Source: Victivallaceae bacterium
GTDB lineage: Bacteria; Verrucomicrobiota; Lentisphaeria; Victivallales; Victivallaceae
Length of the DNA: 8,436 nt
Assembly: GCA_028717165.1 (NCBI GenBank)
Contig: JAQUOK010000101.1
Location: forward strand, 1-8,436
Direction: 5' to 3'
Below, one piece after another: positions 1 through 7,644 of the stretch; positions within the stretch are counted from its first letter, which is position 1; each line of letters starts with the position of its first letter. Under the pieces are notes generated by a model. That model worked only from the letters and a program-made list of their open reading frames with translations, did no database searches and was not told the origin of the DNA. Position numbers and translations under genes: made by a program.

Positions 1-1024
1 GCGTAATGTTTTTAAGATTCTTTTCAGCCTGAAAGCGCCAGACGCTTTCAGGGAATTCCTTTACCACCTTTTCGAAAAAACCGGCGGCAACTCTATATTT
101 TGCGGTAATCCTGGCAATATAAGGCCCTTCGCCGTTTTCATTGTCGGCGATTTTCCTGTTGACGTACCCCAACCCGAAATATCCTGCCGCGCATTCTTTG
201 TTTCCCGGATATTTGGCTGTTATTTCGCGGAAAATTTTTTCGGCGGTATCATAATTATCGCAAAGCGCTTCACTGAAACCTTCAAAAAACCGTGACTGTA
301 TCCATAAGGTTGCACTCTCGGCGTTTTGCGCCGCGTCACGATAAGCTCCTACCGCCTCCCGATAATCGCTTCCGGCCCGCAGACAGTCCCCGGCATACAG
401 CCGGGCAGCACACCGGTTCGCTCCCGCGGCCGCTGCGAATTTTTCCGCGGCGTTTTTCAACAGGCCTCGTGTTACCGTTCCGGGAGCGTTCTCCAGTTTA
501 CTCATCAGATACGCCAGATATGCCGCGCCCGCCGCCTGAAAATGTTTTTCCGGCCCAACCGCACTTACAGATAAGAGCCGTGAATAGACGGCGAAATCCG
601 AAAGCGGATACTGCCGTAATATGCGTTCGAACATTTCTCCGGCTTTTTCCGGCTTTTTCAGTTCCCGGAAACAAATACCGGAACCGAAAAGCACCATTGG
701 GGTAATCTGATCGTCATCGGGATATTTTTTCAGGATATCCCGGTACTTTTCAACGGCTTCCGGGAATTTTTTCTGAGAATACGAACAGGCTGCCAGGCAA
801 AACCTTGCCTCGTCCGCTTTCCGGCTTTCCGGATATTCCCGGATTATCCGCTCGAAAAGAGAAGCCGCCCGTTTATATTCTTTGAGTTTCATAGCAGCAT
901 TGCCCTGACGGGACAAAGTCCAGACATTATCACCGCTCCATGCCGTCAGACCGGTTAAAAATATCAGGCTGAGAGCCACAATACGGGAAACAATCTCAGC
1001 TATATTTTTTTTCCGCATCATCAT
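1..1024 (-). CDS. TPR-repeat protein, probably exported (3' end beyond window)
   Basis: An open frame of about 341 codons runs off the window edge with no stop, so the C-terminus is missing. The N-terminus is basic and then hydrophobic (MMMRKKNIAE followed by IVALSLIFLTGLTAWS), which fits a signal peptide or membrane anchor. Tetratricopeptide helix pairs follow. Typical second helices are YKRAASLFERIIREYPES (about residues 51-68), FPEAVEKYRDILKKYPDD, PEKAGEMFERILRQYPLS, YREAVGAYRDAAQNAE, YDTAEKIFREITAKYPGN and FFEKVVKEFPES, so at least six repeats. Family knowledge: such repeats are protein-interaction scaffolds, often periplasmic in this BamD/YbgF-like style. The partner here is unknown. Three in-frame ATGs occur at 1024, 1021 and 1018. 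AGGG at 1034-1031 sits 6 nt before the first and 9 nt before the second. The first ATG overlaps the TGA of the upstream glycosidase-like gene, so translational coupling is likely. It is the fourth gene of the operon. Confidence 0.88.
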   Translation of the reverse strand, partial: MMMRKKNIAEIVSRIVALSLIFLTGLTAWSGDNVWTLSRQGNAAMKLKEYKRAASLFERIIREYPESRKADEARFCLAACSYSQKKFPEAVEKYRDILKKYPDDDQITPMVLFGSGICFRELKKPEKAGEMFERILRQYPLSDFAVYSRLLSVSAVGPEKHFQAAGAAYLAYLMSKLENAPGTVTRGLLKNAAEKFAAAAGANRCAARLYAGDCLRAGSDYREAVGAYRDAAQNAESATLWIQSRFFEGFSEALCDNYDTAEKIFREITAKYPGNKECAAGYFGLGYVNRKIADNENGEGPYIARITAKYRVAAGFFEKVVKEFPESVWRFQAEKNLKNIT

Positions 1025-2877
1025 TTTTTTCCCTGCTTTTTCTGCAATTCGGCGAGGTATTCTTCCTTTTCCTTTGCAAGCGCTTCCAGACGCGGTTTTA
1101 TTTCCTGTTCATAGCGCCTGCTCAATTCTTCGCGAACCTTCGGGTCGGCGGCCAGAATTATCATCTTTACCAGGCCGATACTGAAATTCATGGATACGCG
1201 GTTTTTATTGCTTTTCCAGTCAAGTTTTTCGATTCCGGCAGCGGATATTGAAAAAACTTCTTTGGTCTTGAACCATTCCGGCATAGTCAGGTCAACCAGG
1301 ACATCGTCAATCGGCGCATAGGAAAATCCTTTTTTACGGTCGGCCTCATAATCCTTATTGGCGGCAAACAGAATAAACGCCCGGTCGCCCGACCCGATGG
1401 TATAAAGATCGACATCATTCATGGTTTTGACAGGCAGAGGCCAGACATCGCCGCCGGCAAGCAGCGAGCCCGCCAGGTGAAGCGTAAAATTGACCGCCGC
1501 CAGCTTGAACCATTCAAGCCGTTGTTGATGGAAAAGGTCGTGAAGGGGATAATAGAAGAACCCTTTGCCCCCGTTGCCGACCGAATACCATGCCTGTAAC
1601 GCCTGCGTCTCAAAGCCAAGCTTTCCTGTATAATGTGGTCCTACCCCGGTCAGATACCAATATACAAAAGGCCGGCCTGCCAGACGTGCATGATGCATGT
1701 GGTCCAAGATAAAATCCTTCACCTTCGGGTTGCCGTGGGCAAAAGTATGAACGATAATACAGTCACATATTCCCCCGAACGCGTAACAGTTTTTAGGCCA
1801 GCCGCTATGATCCATGGTAACGCTCACCAATGCGGTCGGATCCAATATGCGGCAAAAATTTGTGGCCCTGGTCATTTCCCGGCAGGTAAGCGGCCAGTTC
1901 CCGCGGCCGTCCGGCTCATCACCAAGGAAATAACGCCAGCGGGGATGAGGATAATAAACGCCTTTGCGTTCTTCGCGTCCGACAACATGTCCGCTTTTTA
2001 CTTTCTCCGGATTAATAAATATAACTTTTTCCTGAGTTTCTTTTTCATAATCATAAACTTCACTTCGCGACGTGGGCAGACATCCCCCGATATAAGTAAG
2101 ATACTGATTCAGCGCACTCCGGCATAATTGCGGATTCCAATTAGTCAGGGCACCTAAAATGAACTCCGCCGGCGTGGCGGTAACGACACAGGCGTTGCTG
2201 CCGCCGTTTTCGCTGTTGATTTTCAGGAAGTGAGACGACATATCCTTCAACGGCTGGTCAAAAGTTGCCTTGATATAGCAGACGTCGCGATAAAAAGCCG
2301 GACTGTATATCACGGCATCCGCCTTTTTGCCGTCAATTTCCAGGGAATTTATTCTGACGTTTTTACCGCTTTCTTTACCGAGATAAACATTTATGGTTTT
2401 CAGATCATCGGAAAAACTGACGTAATTTATCCTGAATTCCGGGTTTACAAGCGGTACTTCTGCATTTAAGGTCTGCCCCTCAGCCGGAACAACGGCAACG
2501 TTTACGGACTTTCCTTTCGGCCGGTCCTGCAGTCTGATTGTGACTTCACAAATCCCTTTTGCCGGAACCGGATTCGGCCATACCCGGTACCAGAGCACTT
2601 CCGGGTTTTTAATCTGCAGATATTTTTTGCGAAATTCTATCGGCTTACTGATTATCTCCCCGGTTGTCAGACAGCCGATGTCTTTACCATCCAGTTTTAC
2701 GGCGCTGATCGTCAGCGGGGAATTGCCGTTGTTATTCAGATATATTGCGATTTTACCTGAATAATTGATAGCGTCAGGTTTCCAGATGCCAAGCAGATTC
2801 TCGACTTCCGCTCCAAAAGATACGCCGGTTACCGTCAGAAAGAAAAGTACCGCCGATAATGCAATTATTTTTCGCAT
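1021..2877 (-). CDS. Secreted glycosidase-like (TIM-barrel type) protein, function unproven
   Basis: The product is 618 aa. The signal peptide MRKIIALSAVLFFLTVTGVS is followed by FGA, with cleavage expected near residue 23. Residues about 25-235 look like two beta-sandwich modules (alternating strands, IAIYLNNNG and INVYLGKES). Residues about 240-480 have the feel of a glycoside-hydrolase barrel: YFLGDEPDG (Asp/Glu at 320-323), RILDPTALVSVTMD, LAGRPFVYWYLTGVG, and E423 in FETQALQAWYSVGNGGKGFFYY. The last is a pattern often seen near the end of barrels in putative glycosidases. A beta-rich C-terminal module (about 485-578) is followed by a charged, probably coiled-coil tail rich in Lys and Glu. 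I cannot assign a GH family. D320, E321 and E423 are only candidate catalytic acids. It is the third gene of the operon, 12 nt after the FG-GAP gene and overlapping the TPR gene. The role is inferred to be action on, or binding of, an extracytoplasmic carbohydrate. Confidence 0.8.
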   Translation of the reverse strand: MRKIIALSAVLFFLTVTGVSFGAEVENLLGIWKPDAINYSGKIAIYLNNNGNSPLTISAVKLDGKDIGCLTTGEIISKPIEFRKKYLQIKNPEVLWYRVWPNPVPAKGICEVTIRLQDRPKGKSVNVAVVPAEGQTLNAEVPLVNPEFRINYVSFSDDLKTINVYLGKESGKNVRINSLEIDGKKADAVIYSPAFYRDVCYIKATFDQPLKDMSSHFLKINSENGGSNACVVTATPAEFILGALTNWNPQLCRSALNQYLTYIGGCLPTSRSEVYDYEKETQEKVIFINPEKVKSGHVVGREERKGVYYPHPRWRYFLGDEPDGRGNWPLTCREMTRATNFCRILDPTALVSVTMDHSGWPKNCYAFGGICDCIIVHTFAHGNPKVKDFILDHMHHARLAGRPFVYWYLTGVGPHYTGKLGFETQALQAWYSVGNGGKGFFYYPLHDLFHQQRLEWFKLAAVNFTLHLAGSLLAGGDVWPLPVKTMNDVDLYTIGSGDRAFILFAANKDYEADRKKGFSYAPIDDVLVDLTMPEWFKTKEVFSISAAGIEKLDWKSNKNRVSMNFSIGLVKMIILAADPKVREELSRRYEQEIKPRLEALAKEKEEYLAELQKKQGKK

Positions 2878-2885
2878 GACCACAA

Positions 2886-2891
2886 CTCCTT
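2886..2891 (-). promoter_or_regulatory. Shine-Dalgarno (AAGGAG) that fixes the glycosidase-like start
   Basis: AAGGAG lies 8 nt before the ATG at 2877 and overlaps the TAA stop (2892-2890) of the upstream FG-GAP gene. A GTG at 2883 is in frame but only 2 nt from this site, so the ATG is the better start. This gives MRKII as the N-terminus. Confidence 0.75.
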
Positions 2892-5070
2892 ATTTAAGTT
2901 TGCAAGTTTCCTGTTTTTGCGTATTTTTCAGATTTCTAAGAATGCCGACCGTATTATCCCCGCTGTTGACGACCGCCAGGTCAGGGACTCCGTCATCATT
3001 GAAATCCGCCACCTTAACATCGCAGACTTTTTTACCTGAATAGTAGCAACTCCAAGGGGAAAAACCGGTATTGCCATTATTGATGAAAACCACTGCGCCG
3101 GGCAAACTTTTACCCGTAAATATAAGTTCCGGAAATTTGTCGGCATTCAGATCGCGACAAACCAGGCTGTCCGTCTGATCCGGAATCGTCAGAAGCTGCC
3201 CGGTTTTAAATACCGGATACCCCTGGTTGAAAAATACTAACGCTCCTTCTGAATTTATTACTGCTATATCGTCCCGGCCGTCGTCGTTTAAATCCGCCGC
3301 CGCCACCGCCAGCGGGCCTTTTCCCGCCGGAATCACTTCAGCAGACTTAAAATCTCCTTTGCCGTTCCCGGCGAAAAGCGACACCGTATCGCCGCCCCAG
3401 TCTGCGGTAATAAGGTCAATATTACCATCCGCATTAAAATCCCCCGCGTCAAGCGCAACCGGTTTGTCACCGGTCGTCAGGGAACCGGAAAATTTCAGGG
3501 CGCCTTTCCCACTGTTAAGCAAAATATGGACTTTACCGTCCCGGCGGGAGATTACCGCTATATCCGGCGCGCCGTCGTTATTCAGATCGGCAACCCTAAT
3601 AGCTGCCGGCGCGTCCCCCGCCGGACAGGTGACAGCCAAACGGAAATTCTGATTTTTTTTGTTGAGGAAAACCATCAGATCGCGGCTGCGCTGATTCAGG
3701 ATTATCAGGTCATTCATGCCGTCCTGATCCATATCGGCAATTGCCGCCGCTACCGGTTTTTTCCCGGCCGGAAGAACTTTATGCTCGGCCAATGAACCGC
3801 CGCGATTCAGCAGCAGCGTAATTTTGTCGTCGCGGCCGTTTACCAGCGCCAGATCGGGAATTCGGTCGCCGTTCAGATCCCCTGCCGCAATCGCCGTCGG
3901 TTTTTGGGCAGCCGGATAAATACTGTTCGGCAAAAGGAAATTGCCTTTCCCGTCATTTATACAGACAAATACCAGGCATTGCGTCCTGTCCATAATCGCA
4001 ACGTCCGGATATCCGTCCCCATTCAGATCGCCGGCGCAGACCAGATACGGGACAGCGGCGGAGCCGATGACTTGCGGTTTACCGAACCCGCCTCTTCCGT
4101 CATTATAAAATATTCTGAAACCGCTGTTTCCTTCGCCGGCAGTAAGCAGATCAAAATGGCCATCAAGATTGAGATCGGCCGCAGTTGCGGATACGAGCTT
4201 CCCGGGCCCTGCCGGGATCGCTTTTTCAAACTTGAAGTCTTTCTTGCCGCGGTTGGCAATTAAAAGCAGGTTATTACTTTTTGAATCAACCGCGACAAGT
4301 TCATGGAGGCCGTCGTTATTGAAATCTGCCGCCGTCAGATATTCAACCCCGTAATTGTTCGGCATTTCCACAGGCCTGATTGCATAAGCGCCTTTACCGT
4401 CGCTCAGCAGCAGTTCTATTTCGCGTTTAGTACCGGGCCAAGCCAAATCCATATACCCGTCGTTATTTAAATCCACAGCGGTCAAACGCTTACGGGAAGC
4501 GGGACCGCCGTCGATAATTTTCTTTAATTTGAAATCGTTTTCCCCTTGGTTCAACAGAAAATAAACCCGGTATTTATCATGGCACATCACGGCCAGATCC
4601 GGACGTTTATCGCCGTTGAAATCGCCAACCGCCAACGAATGAGGACGGTCCGGCAATTCGTATTTTTTCAGGAGAGTAAAATTCCCGTTCCGGTCATTTG
4701 TGAAAAAATAAAGCGATCTTCCATCCTTGTTGGCAACCGCCAGGTCCGGACAGCCGTCGCCGTTAATGTCAATTGCAGCAGCGCTTTCCGGGAAGGCTCC
4801 CACCGGATAAGTTTTCGGAGGCAGGTAAACCCCTGAACCATTATTCATATAAACCGATATACTGTTGGCATATTTATTGACTACAACCAAATCCGGACGT
4901 TTATCACGATTGAAATCCGCCTGGATAAAGTCCCACGGCCCAACTTCAACCGGAAGTACCTGCTGCGCGAACAGCGGCGTTTCCGAAACCTGCCCGCCGA
5001 CAATTGCTGAAAATGCCGGAAATACGGCCAGCGGCATTAAGATTACTTTTAAGACCAATAATTTTCTCAT
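2890..5070 (-). CDS. Secreted FG-GAP/VCBS repeat protein, 14 repeats
   Basis: The product is 726 aa. It begins with a signal peptide (MRKLLVLKVILMPLAVFPAF, cleavage expected around residues 21-22) and is then almost wholly repeats. Fourteen Asp-rich calcium-loop motifs of the type DFNGDGxPDLAV start at D52, 101, 150, 200, 249, 299, 348, 398, 447, 495, 544, 593, 640 and 689, a pitch of 47-50 residues. Family knowledge: FG-GAP/VCBS repeats form integrin-alpha-like beta-propeller blades that bind Ca2+ in DxDxDG loops. They occur in secreted adhesive, scaffold and carbohydrate-associated proteins. Fourteen blades would suit two seven-bladed propellers (inference). No catalytic domain, sorting signal or transmembrane segment is visible after the last repeat; the protein ends in a short basic tail. 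AAGG at 5083-5080 lies 9 nt before the ATG. It is the second gene of the operon, 18 nt after the ceramidase-fold gene. The ligand is unknown. Confidence 0.9.
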   Translation of the reverse strand: MRKLLVLKVILMPLAVFPAFSAIVGGQVSETPLFAQQVLPVEVGPWDFIQADFNRDKRPDLVVVNKYANSISVYMNNGSGVYLPPKTYPVGAFPESAAAIDINGDGCPDLAVANKDGRSLYFFTNDRNGNFTLLKKYELPDRPHSLAVGDFNGDKRPDLAVMCHDKYRVYFLLNQGENDFKLKKIIDGGPASRKRLTAVDLNNDGYMDLAWPGTKREIELLLSDGKGAYAIRPVEMPNNYGVEYLTAADFNNDGLHELVAVDSKSNNLLLIANRGKKDFKFEKAIPAGPGKLVSATAADLNLDGHFDLLTAGEGNSGFRIFYNDGRGGFGKPQVIGSAAVPYLVCAGDLNGDGYPDVAIMDRTQCLVFVCINDGKGNFLLPNSIYPAAQKPTAIAAGDLNGDRIPDLALVNGRDDKITLLLNRGGSLAEHKVLPAGKKPVAAAIADMDQDGMNDLIILNQRSRDLMVFLNKKNQNFRLAVTCPAGDAPAAIRVADLNNDGAPDIAVISRRDGKVHILLNSGKGALKFSGSLTTGDKPVALDAGDFNADGNIDLITADWGGDTVSLFAGNGKGDFKSAEVIPAGKGPLAVAAADLNDDGRDDIAVINSEGALVFFNQGYPVFKTGQLLTIPDQTDSLVCRDLNADKFPELIFTGKSLPGAVVFINNGNTGFSPWSCYYSGKKVCDVKVADFNDDGVPDLAVVNSGDNTVGILRNLKNTQKQETCKLK

Positions 5071-5088
5071 TGTAATTTTCCTTTATTG

Positions 5089-6417
5089 TTATTTCCTTTC
5101 CGTCAGAGAATTTATTGAGTTTTCCACCGCAACGATCAGCTTTTCAGCGCTATCGGGGGCTACTTTACTTGTAACTGTTTCATATCCTCCTTCGTCATAA
5201 GCCGCTTTGACCGGAATATAACCGATGTCATAATCATTGGCGTAAGTGGCGACCAGCGTATGGGGAAACGGGGAACGTTTTTTTATTTCCAGACCGATCT
5301 CGACAAATACCTCTCCCGGTAAAAACGCCAGCATTATATCTCCCAGTCTCAACACCTGTATTTCCGTGATTATCTTATCCCGTTCCGCCGCTTCAAGCGC
5401 GACATCGTAATCATCCATGGCAAAAAGCATTTTCTCTTCCACGGCAGTTATTTCGGAAAAGGGGTTCCTGGCTTTTTCCATTTCCTCGATTTTTTCCCGA
5501 AGCCGGTTTACTGTTTCCAGGGCGTCAGCAGGATTCCGGCGTTCCTTGTAATCCAAAGCCGGTTTTTCGCCGGCCGCATCAATTTTAACTTCATCACCGC
5601 CGGAATAATCTGTAATACCGCTTAAAACCTGAATTCCGGCGCCCCCCAGGATCCGTCCCATCCGTTCCGCTTCACGGTAAGTCCTTTCCCTGGCAAACCG
5701 GTTCGGATTTATATTCCCGCAGGCTCCATTCAGAAACAGACAAACTCCTCCAAGGTTTTTCTCAATCAACTCAGTAGCAAATCCCGGATAATCCGCGGAA
5801 ATAAAAAGCGCATTATACGCAACCGTAGGATGACATGCGTAGTTGATCACCGCGGCGATCATATTTCCGTTCTCATCATTAAACCGGACTATCCCAACCT
5901 TGTCATCAGTTATTCCCTGCGGATTTACTCCCAGAAAAACTTTTCCATCGGCCCCGACCTGGCGCCGGTTGCCGCCGATTCCCCGGATGCTGCCGTCTCC
6001 GTAACCGATTTGAGCAGGACGCATATTCCCTGCCGCCATATATGCCGCTCCGCATATCTGTTTTTCCAGAACGGCAAGCCACTGCCGGTCAGGTTTTCCC
6101 GAAATATCACGCCGCCGGTAATGTGCGTTGTGCGTCAGCGGCCCGCAATGGGTATGGCTGCACGCAATAGCAATGTTGCCTGCAGAAATCCCGGTTTCCG
6201 CCTCAATTTCCCGCCTGATATTAGCGACGTTTTCCGCCGGTAATCCCACCAGATCGCAGGCCATGATCATCACCCGTGTCCTGCCATCGGCAACCGCCAG
6301 CGCTCTGGCATACAAATCGTCATTGATTCCCTGACTGGGTTCGCGTCTGCTTCCGTAACCGCCCATTAAACATCCTACCGGCGGCGTTATCACAACTTTA
6401 GCAACTCCTGCTTGCAT
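5089..6417 (-). CDS. Neutral/alkaline ceramidase-fold hydrolase, short and without signal peptide
   Basis: The product is 442 aa and matches the N-terminal catalytic domain of the neutral/alkaline non-lysosomal ceramidase family. The start AGVAKVVITPPVGCLMGGYG is typical of that family. CSHTHCGP (86-93) corresponds to the zinc-site THTHSGP segment. NYACHPT (192-198) provides a second His, H196. FLNGACGNINP (228-238) is the conserved Gly/Asn loop. LPGEVF (366-371) carries the expected Glu ligand, E369. NDYDIGYIP followed by GGYET (394-414) offers a Tyr, Y412, as a possible fourth ligand. So the metal-site residues appear present. Family knowledge: these are Zn-dependent amidases acting on ceramide. 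However, many environmental members sit in carbohydrate clusters with unknown substrates, so ceramidase activity should not be assumed. There is no signal peptide, unlike the next two genes, and no C-terminal Ig-like domain. AGGAGG at 6435-6430 lies 12 nt before the ATG. It is the first gene of the operon, just behind an operator-like palindrome. Confidence 0.85.
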   Translation of the reverse strand: MQAGVAKVVITPPVGCLMGGYGSRREPSQGINDDLYARALAVADGRTRVMIMACDLVGLPAENVANIRREIEAETGISAGNIAIACSHTHCGPLTHNAHYRRRDISGKPDRQWLAVLEKQICGAAYMAAGNMRPAQIGYGDGSIRGIGGNRRQVGADGKVFLGVNPQGITDDKVGIVRFNDENGNMIAAVINYACHPTVAYNALFISADYPGFATELIEKNLGGVCLFLNGACGNINPNRFARERTYREAERMGRILGGAGIQVLSGITDYSGGDEVKIDAAGEKPALDYKERRNPADALETVNRLREKIEEMEKARNPFSEITAVEEKMLFAMDDYDVALEAAERDKIITEIQVLRLGDIMLAFLPGEVFVEIGLEIKKRSPFPHTLVATYANDYDIGYIPVKAAYDEGGYETVTSKVAPDSAEKLIVAVENSINSLTERK

Positions 6418-6441
6418 TTTTTCCGAATTCCTCCTGTTTTT

Positions 6442-6457
6442 ACTGTTACGTGTCAGT
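6442..6457. promoter_or_regulatory. Operator-like palindrome O2 upstream of the operon
   Basis: The 16-bp sequence ACTGTTACGTGTCAGT is an inverted repeat (ACTG..ACGT..CAGT) with a central CG, the symmetry expected of LacI-family operators. The aligned 18-bp stretch (6441-6458) matches the site at the regulator's own promoter at 15 of 18 positions. The differences fall at one outer base and at the variable positions. It sits 25-40 nt upstream of the ceramidase-fold start codon and just downstream of a possible -10 box, a position suited to repression. Confidence 0.75.
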
Positions 6458-6468
6458 TAGAAAAATCC

Positions 6469-6474
6469 ACTATA
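6469..6474 (-). promoter_or_regulatory. Possible -10 box (TATAGT) of the operon promoter
   Basis: TATAGT lies 11 nt upstream of the O2 palindrome on the minus strand. The predicted start, near 6462, would place O2 in the first 20 transcribed bases. No good -35 box stands at 16-18 bp. TTGGCA exists at 6489-6494, but only 14 bp away. The promoter is therefore weak, needs help, or is misplaced by me. Confidence 0.4.
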
Positions 6475-6524
6475 TTTTCATTAGATTTTGCCAACCACCA
6501 ATAATATTTATTTAGAAAAGTTTA

Positions 6525-7556
6525 TTAAGTAATCGTTTTTACTTCCGCCGGAATCTTCGCCACTGATGAGCGGATAATCAGTTCCGATTCTATAATAACT
6601 TCCTGAGGAAGTTCTTTTCTCCTGAGAATTACATCGAGAACTTTATTTATCAGCTTATCCATCGGGACATCAATGGTGGTTAGCGGGACATTATAATATG
6701 GTGAAGACGCCAGATTATCAAAACCGGCGACGGAAATATCCTCAGGAACCCTTATGCCTTCTTTTTGCAGTCTCTCTATCAACTTTGCCGCCAGGAAATC
6801 GCTGCTTAACATGACGGCGGTAATTTTTTCCCGTTTATATAACTGGATCAACTCATCCATAAAAGGCTCATCCGAAGACTGCATGCAAAAATCCGGAAGC
6901 GGCGGCCTGAGTGCATAATTAAACGGTAAGGAATACTTTTCACTGAATTTCTTCCAGGCTTTCAGACGTGGCACATTTGAAGTAAACGCAATTTTTCTAT
7001 GCCCCATTTTGTAAAGATACTCGAAAGTTTTAAGATAGGCTTTTTCCCGGTTAATGCCGATAAAATAAGCATTTTTCCATTTCTTTTTTAGCGGAGCGGT
7101 AAAACAATAATCGACAAGAAACAATTTCACGCCATTCCGCAAATAAGGTTCCATGCTTTCCAGAAAAGCATCGTTATCAAACCAGCCGATGATTATTATA
7201 GTCCGGGTTCCATGTCCAAGCATTTCCCGAATACATGATAAAACGGAATCTCTTTGAAAATGCATGACGCGGTAATTTATATCCTTATCAACTATCGCTT
7301 CGAGCAGATATCTTAATGCCTCATTGGATTTTCCGCTGCTGAACAAATTCACGAATATTCCAATCGTGGCTTTTTTCCCGCGGGCCAGAGAAATAGCTGT
7401 CTGGTCAGGAACAAAACCGGCCTTGGCGGCATATTCCAAAACGTTTTTGCTGGTTTCTTCAGATATTTTATACTGCCCGGCTTTTCCGGATAAACAGACG
7501 GAAACCGTAGTTCTGGATATCCCCAAATGCCGGGCAATGTCTTTCATCGTAATCAT
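6525..7556 (-). CDS. LacI-family transcriptional regulator
   Basis: The product is 343 aa from the ATG at 7556, the usual length for the family. The LacI helix-turn-helix opens the protein: MKDIARHLGISRTTVSVCLSG (residues 4-24), then YKISEETSKNVLEYAAKAGF. The hinge helix TAISLARGKKATIGI follows at about residues 53-67, with the Leu that normally inserts at the central CpG of the operator. The rest is a periplasmic-binding-protein-like sensor domain ending in IRVPEDISVAGFDN and the PLTTIDVPMDKL segment typical of the family. Family knowledge: these are dimeric, ligand-responsive, mostly sugar-sensing repressors. The effector here cannot be read from sequence. The open frame extends upstream to 7673, but that extension covers the gene's own promoter and operator, so the start is placed at 7556. 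An in-frame ATG at 7547 is the alternative. AAAGGG at 7574-7569 lies 12 nt before 7556. It probably regulates itself and the operon that follows. Confidence 0.92.
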   Translation of the reverse strand: MITMKDIARHLGISRTTVSVCLSGKAGQYKISEETSKNVLEYAAKAGFVPDQTAISLARGKKATIGIFVNLFSSGKSNEALRYLLEAIVDKDINYRVMHFQRDSVLSCIREMLGHGTRTIIIIGWFDNDAFLESMEPYLRNGVKLFLVDYCFTAPLKKKWKNAYFIGINREKAYLKTFEYLYKMGHRKIAFTSNVPRLKAWKKFSEKYSLPFNYALRPPLPDFCMQSSDEPFMDELIQLYKREKITAVMLSSDFLAAKLIERLQKEGIRVPEDISVAGFDNLASSPYYNVPLTTIDVPMDKLINKVLDVILRRKELPQEVIIESELIIRSSVAKIPAEVKTIT

Positions 7557-7623
7557 TATCTTAACAAGCCCTTTCTCAACGTTCTGCCCCGTCACTTGCA
7601 TTACAGGTACTGCCGAAATATAC

Positions 7624-7641
7624 AACTGATACGTGCCAGTT
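7624..7641. promoter_or_regulatory. Operator-like palindrome O1 at the regulator promoter
   Basis: AACTGATACGTGCCAGTT is an 18-bp inverted repeat. The half-sites AACTG/CAGTT and the central ACGT are perfect, and the four intervening bases give purine/pyrimidine mismatches only. It begins 3 bp after the -10 box and would cover the transcription start, predicted near 7638. This is the arrangement of a self-repressing LacI-type gene. Confidence 0.8.
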
Positions 7642-7644
7642 ATT

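Larger units (their letters stand above)
6418..6524. other. Regulatory gap between the LacI-type gene and the operon
   Basis: This 107-nt AT-rich gap holds the second operator copy, a possible -10 box and the Shine-Dalgarno site of the ceramidase-fold gene. I see no GC-rich hairpin followed by a T-run, so transcription from the regulator gene may continue into the operon. Confidence 0.6.

Noticed and set aside
1633..2127. 164-codon plus-strand frame opposite the glycosidase-like gene
   Set aside because: It is antisense to a well-supported gene with signal peptide, Shine-Dalgarno and operon spacing, and the translated sequence has no domain character. The other long plus-strand frames in 292-6334 are rejected for the same reason.
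2890..5070. Near-repeated DNA in the FG-GAP gene as a possible CRISPR or tandem-repeat array
   Set aside because: The repetition is at the protein level (about 147-bp pitch, motif DxNxDG) and DNA copies diverge. It is explained by the propeller blades.
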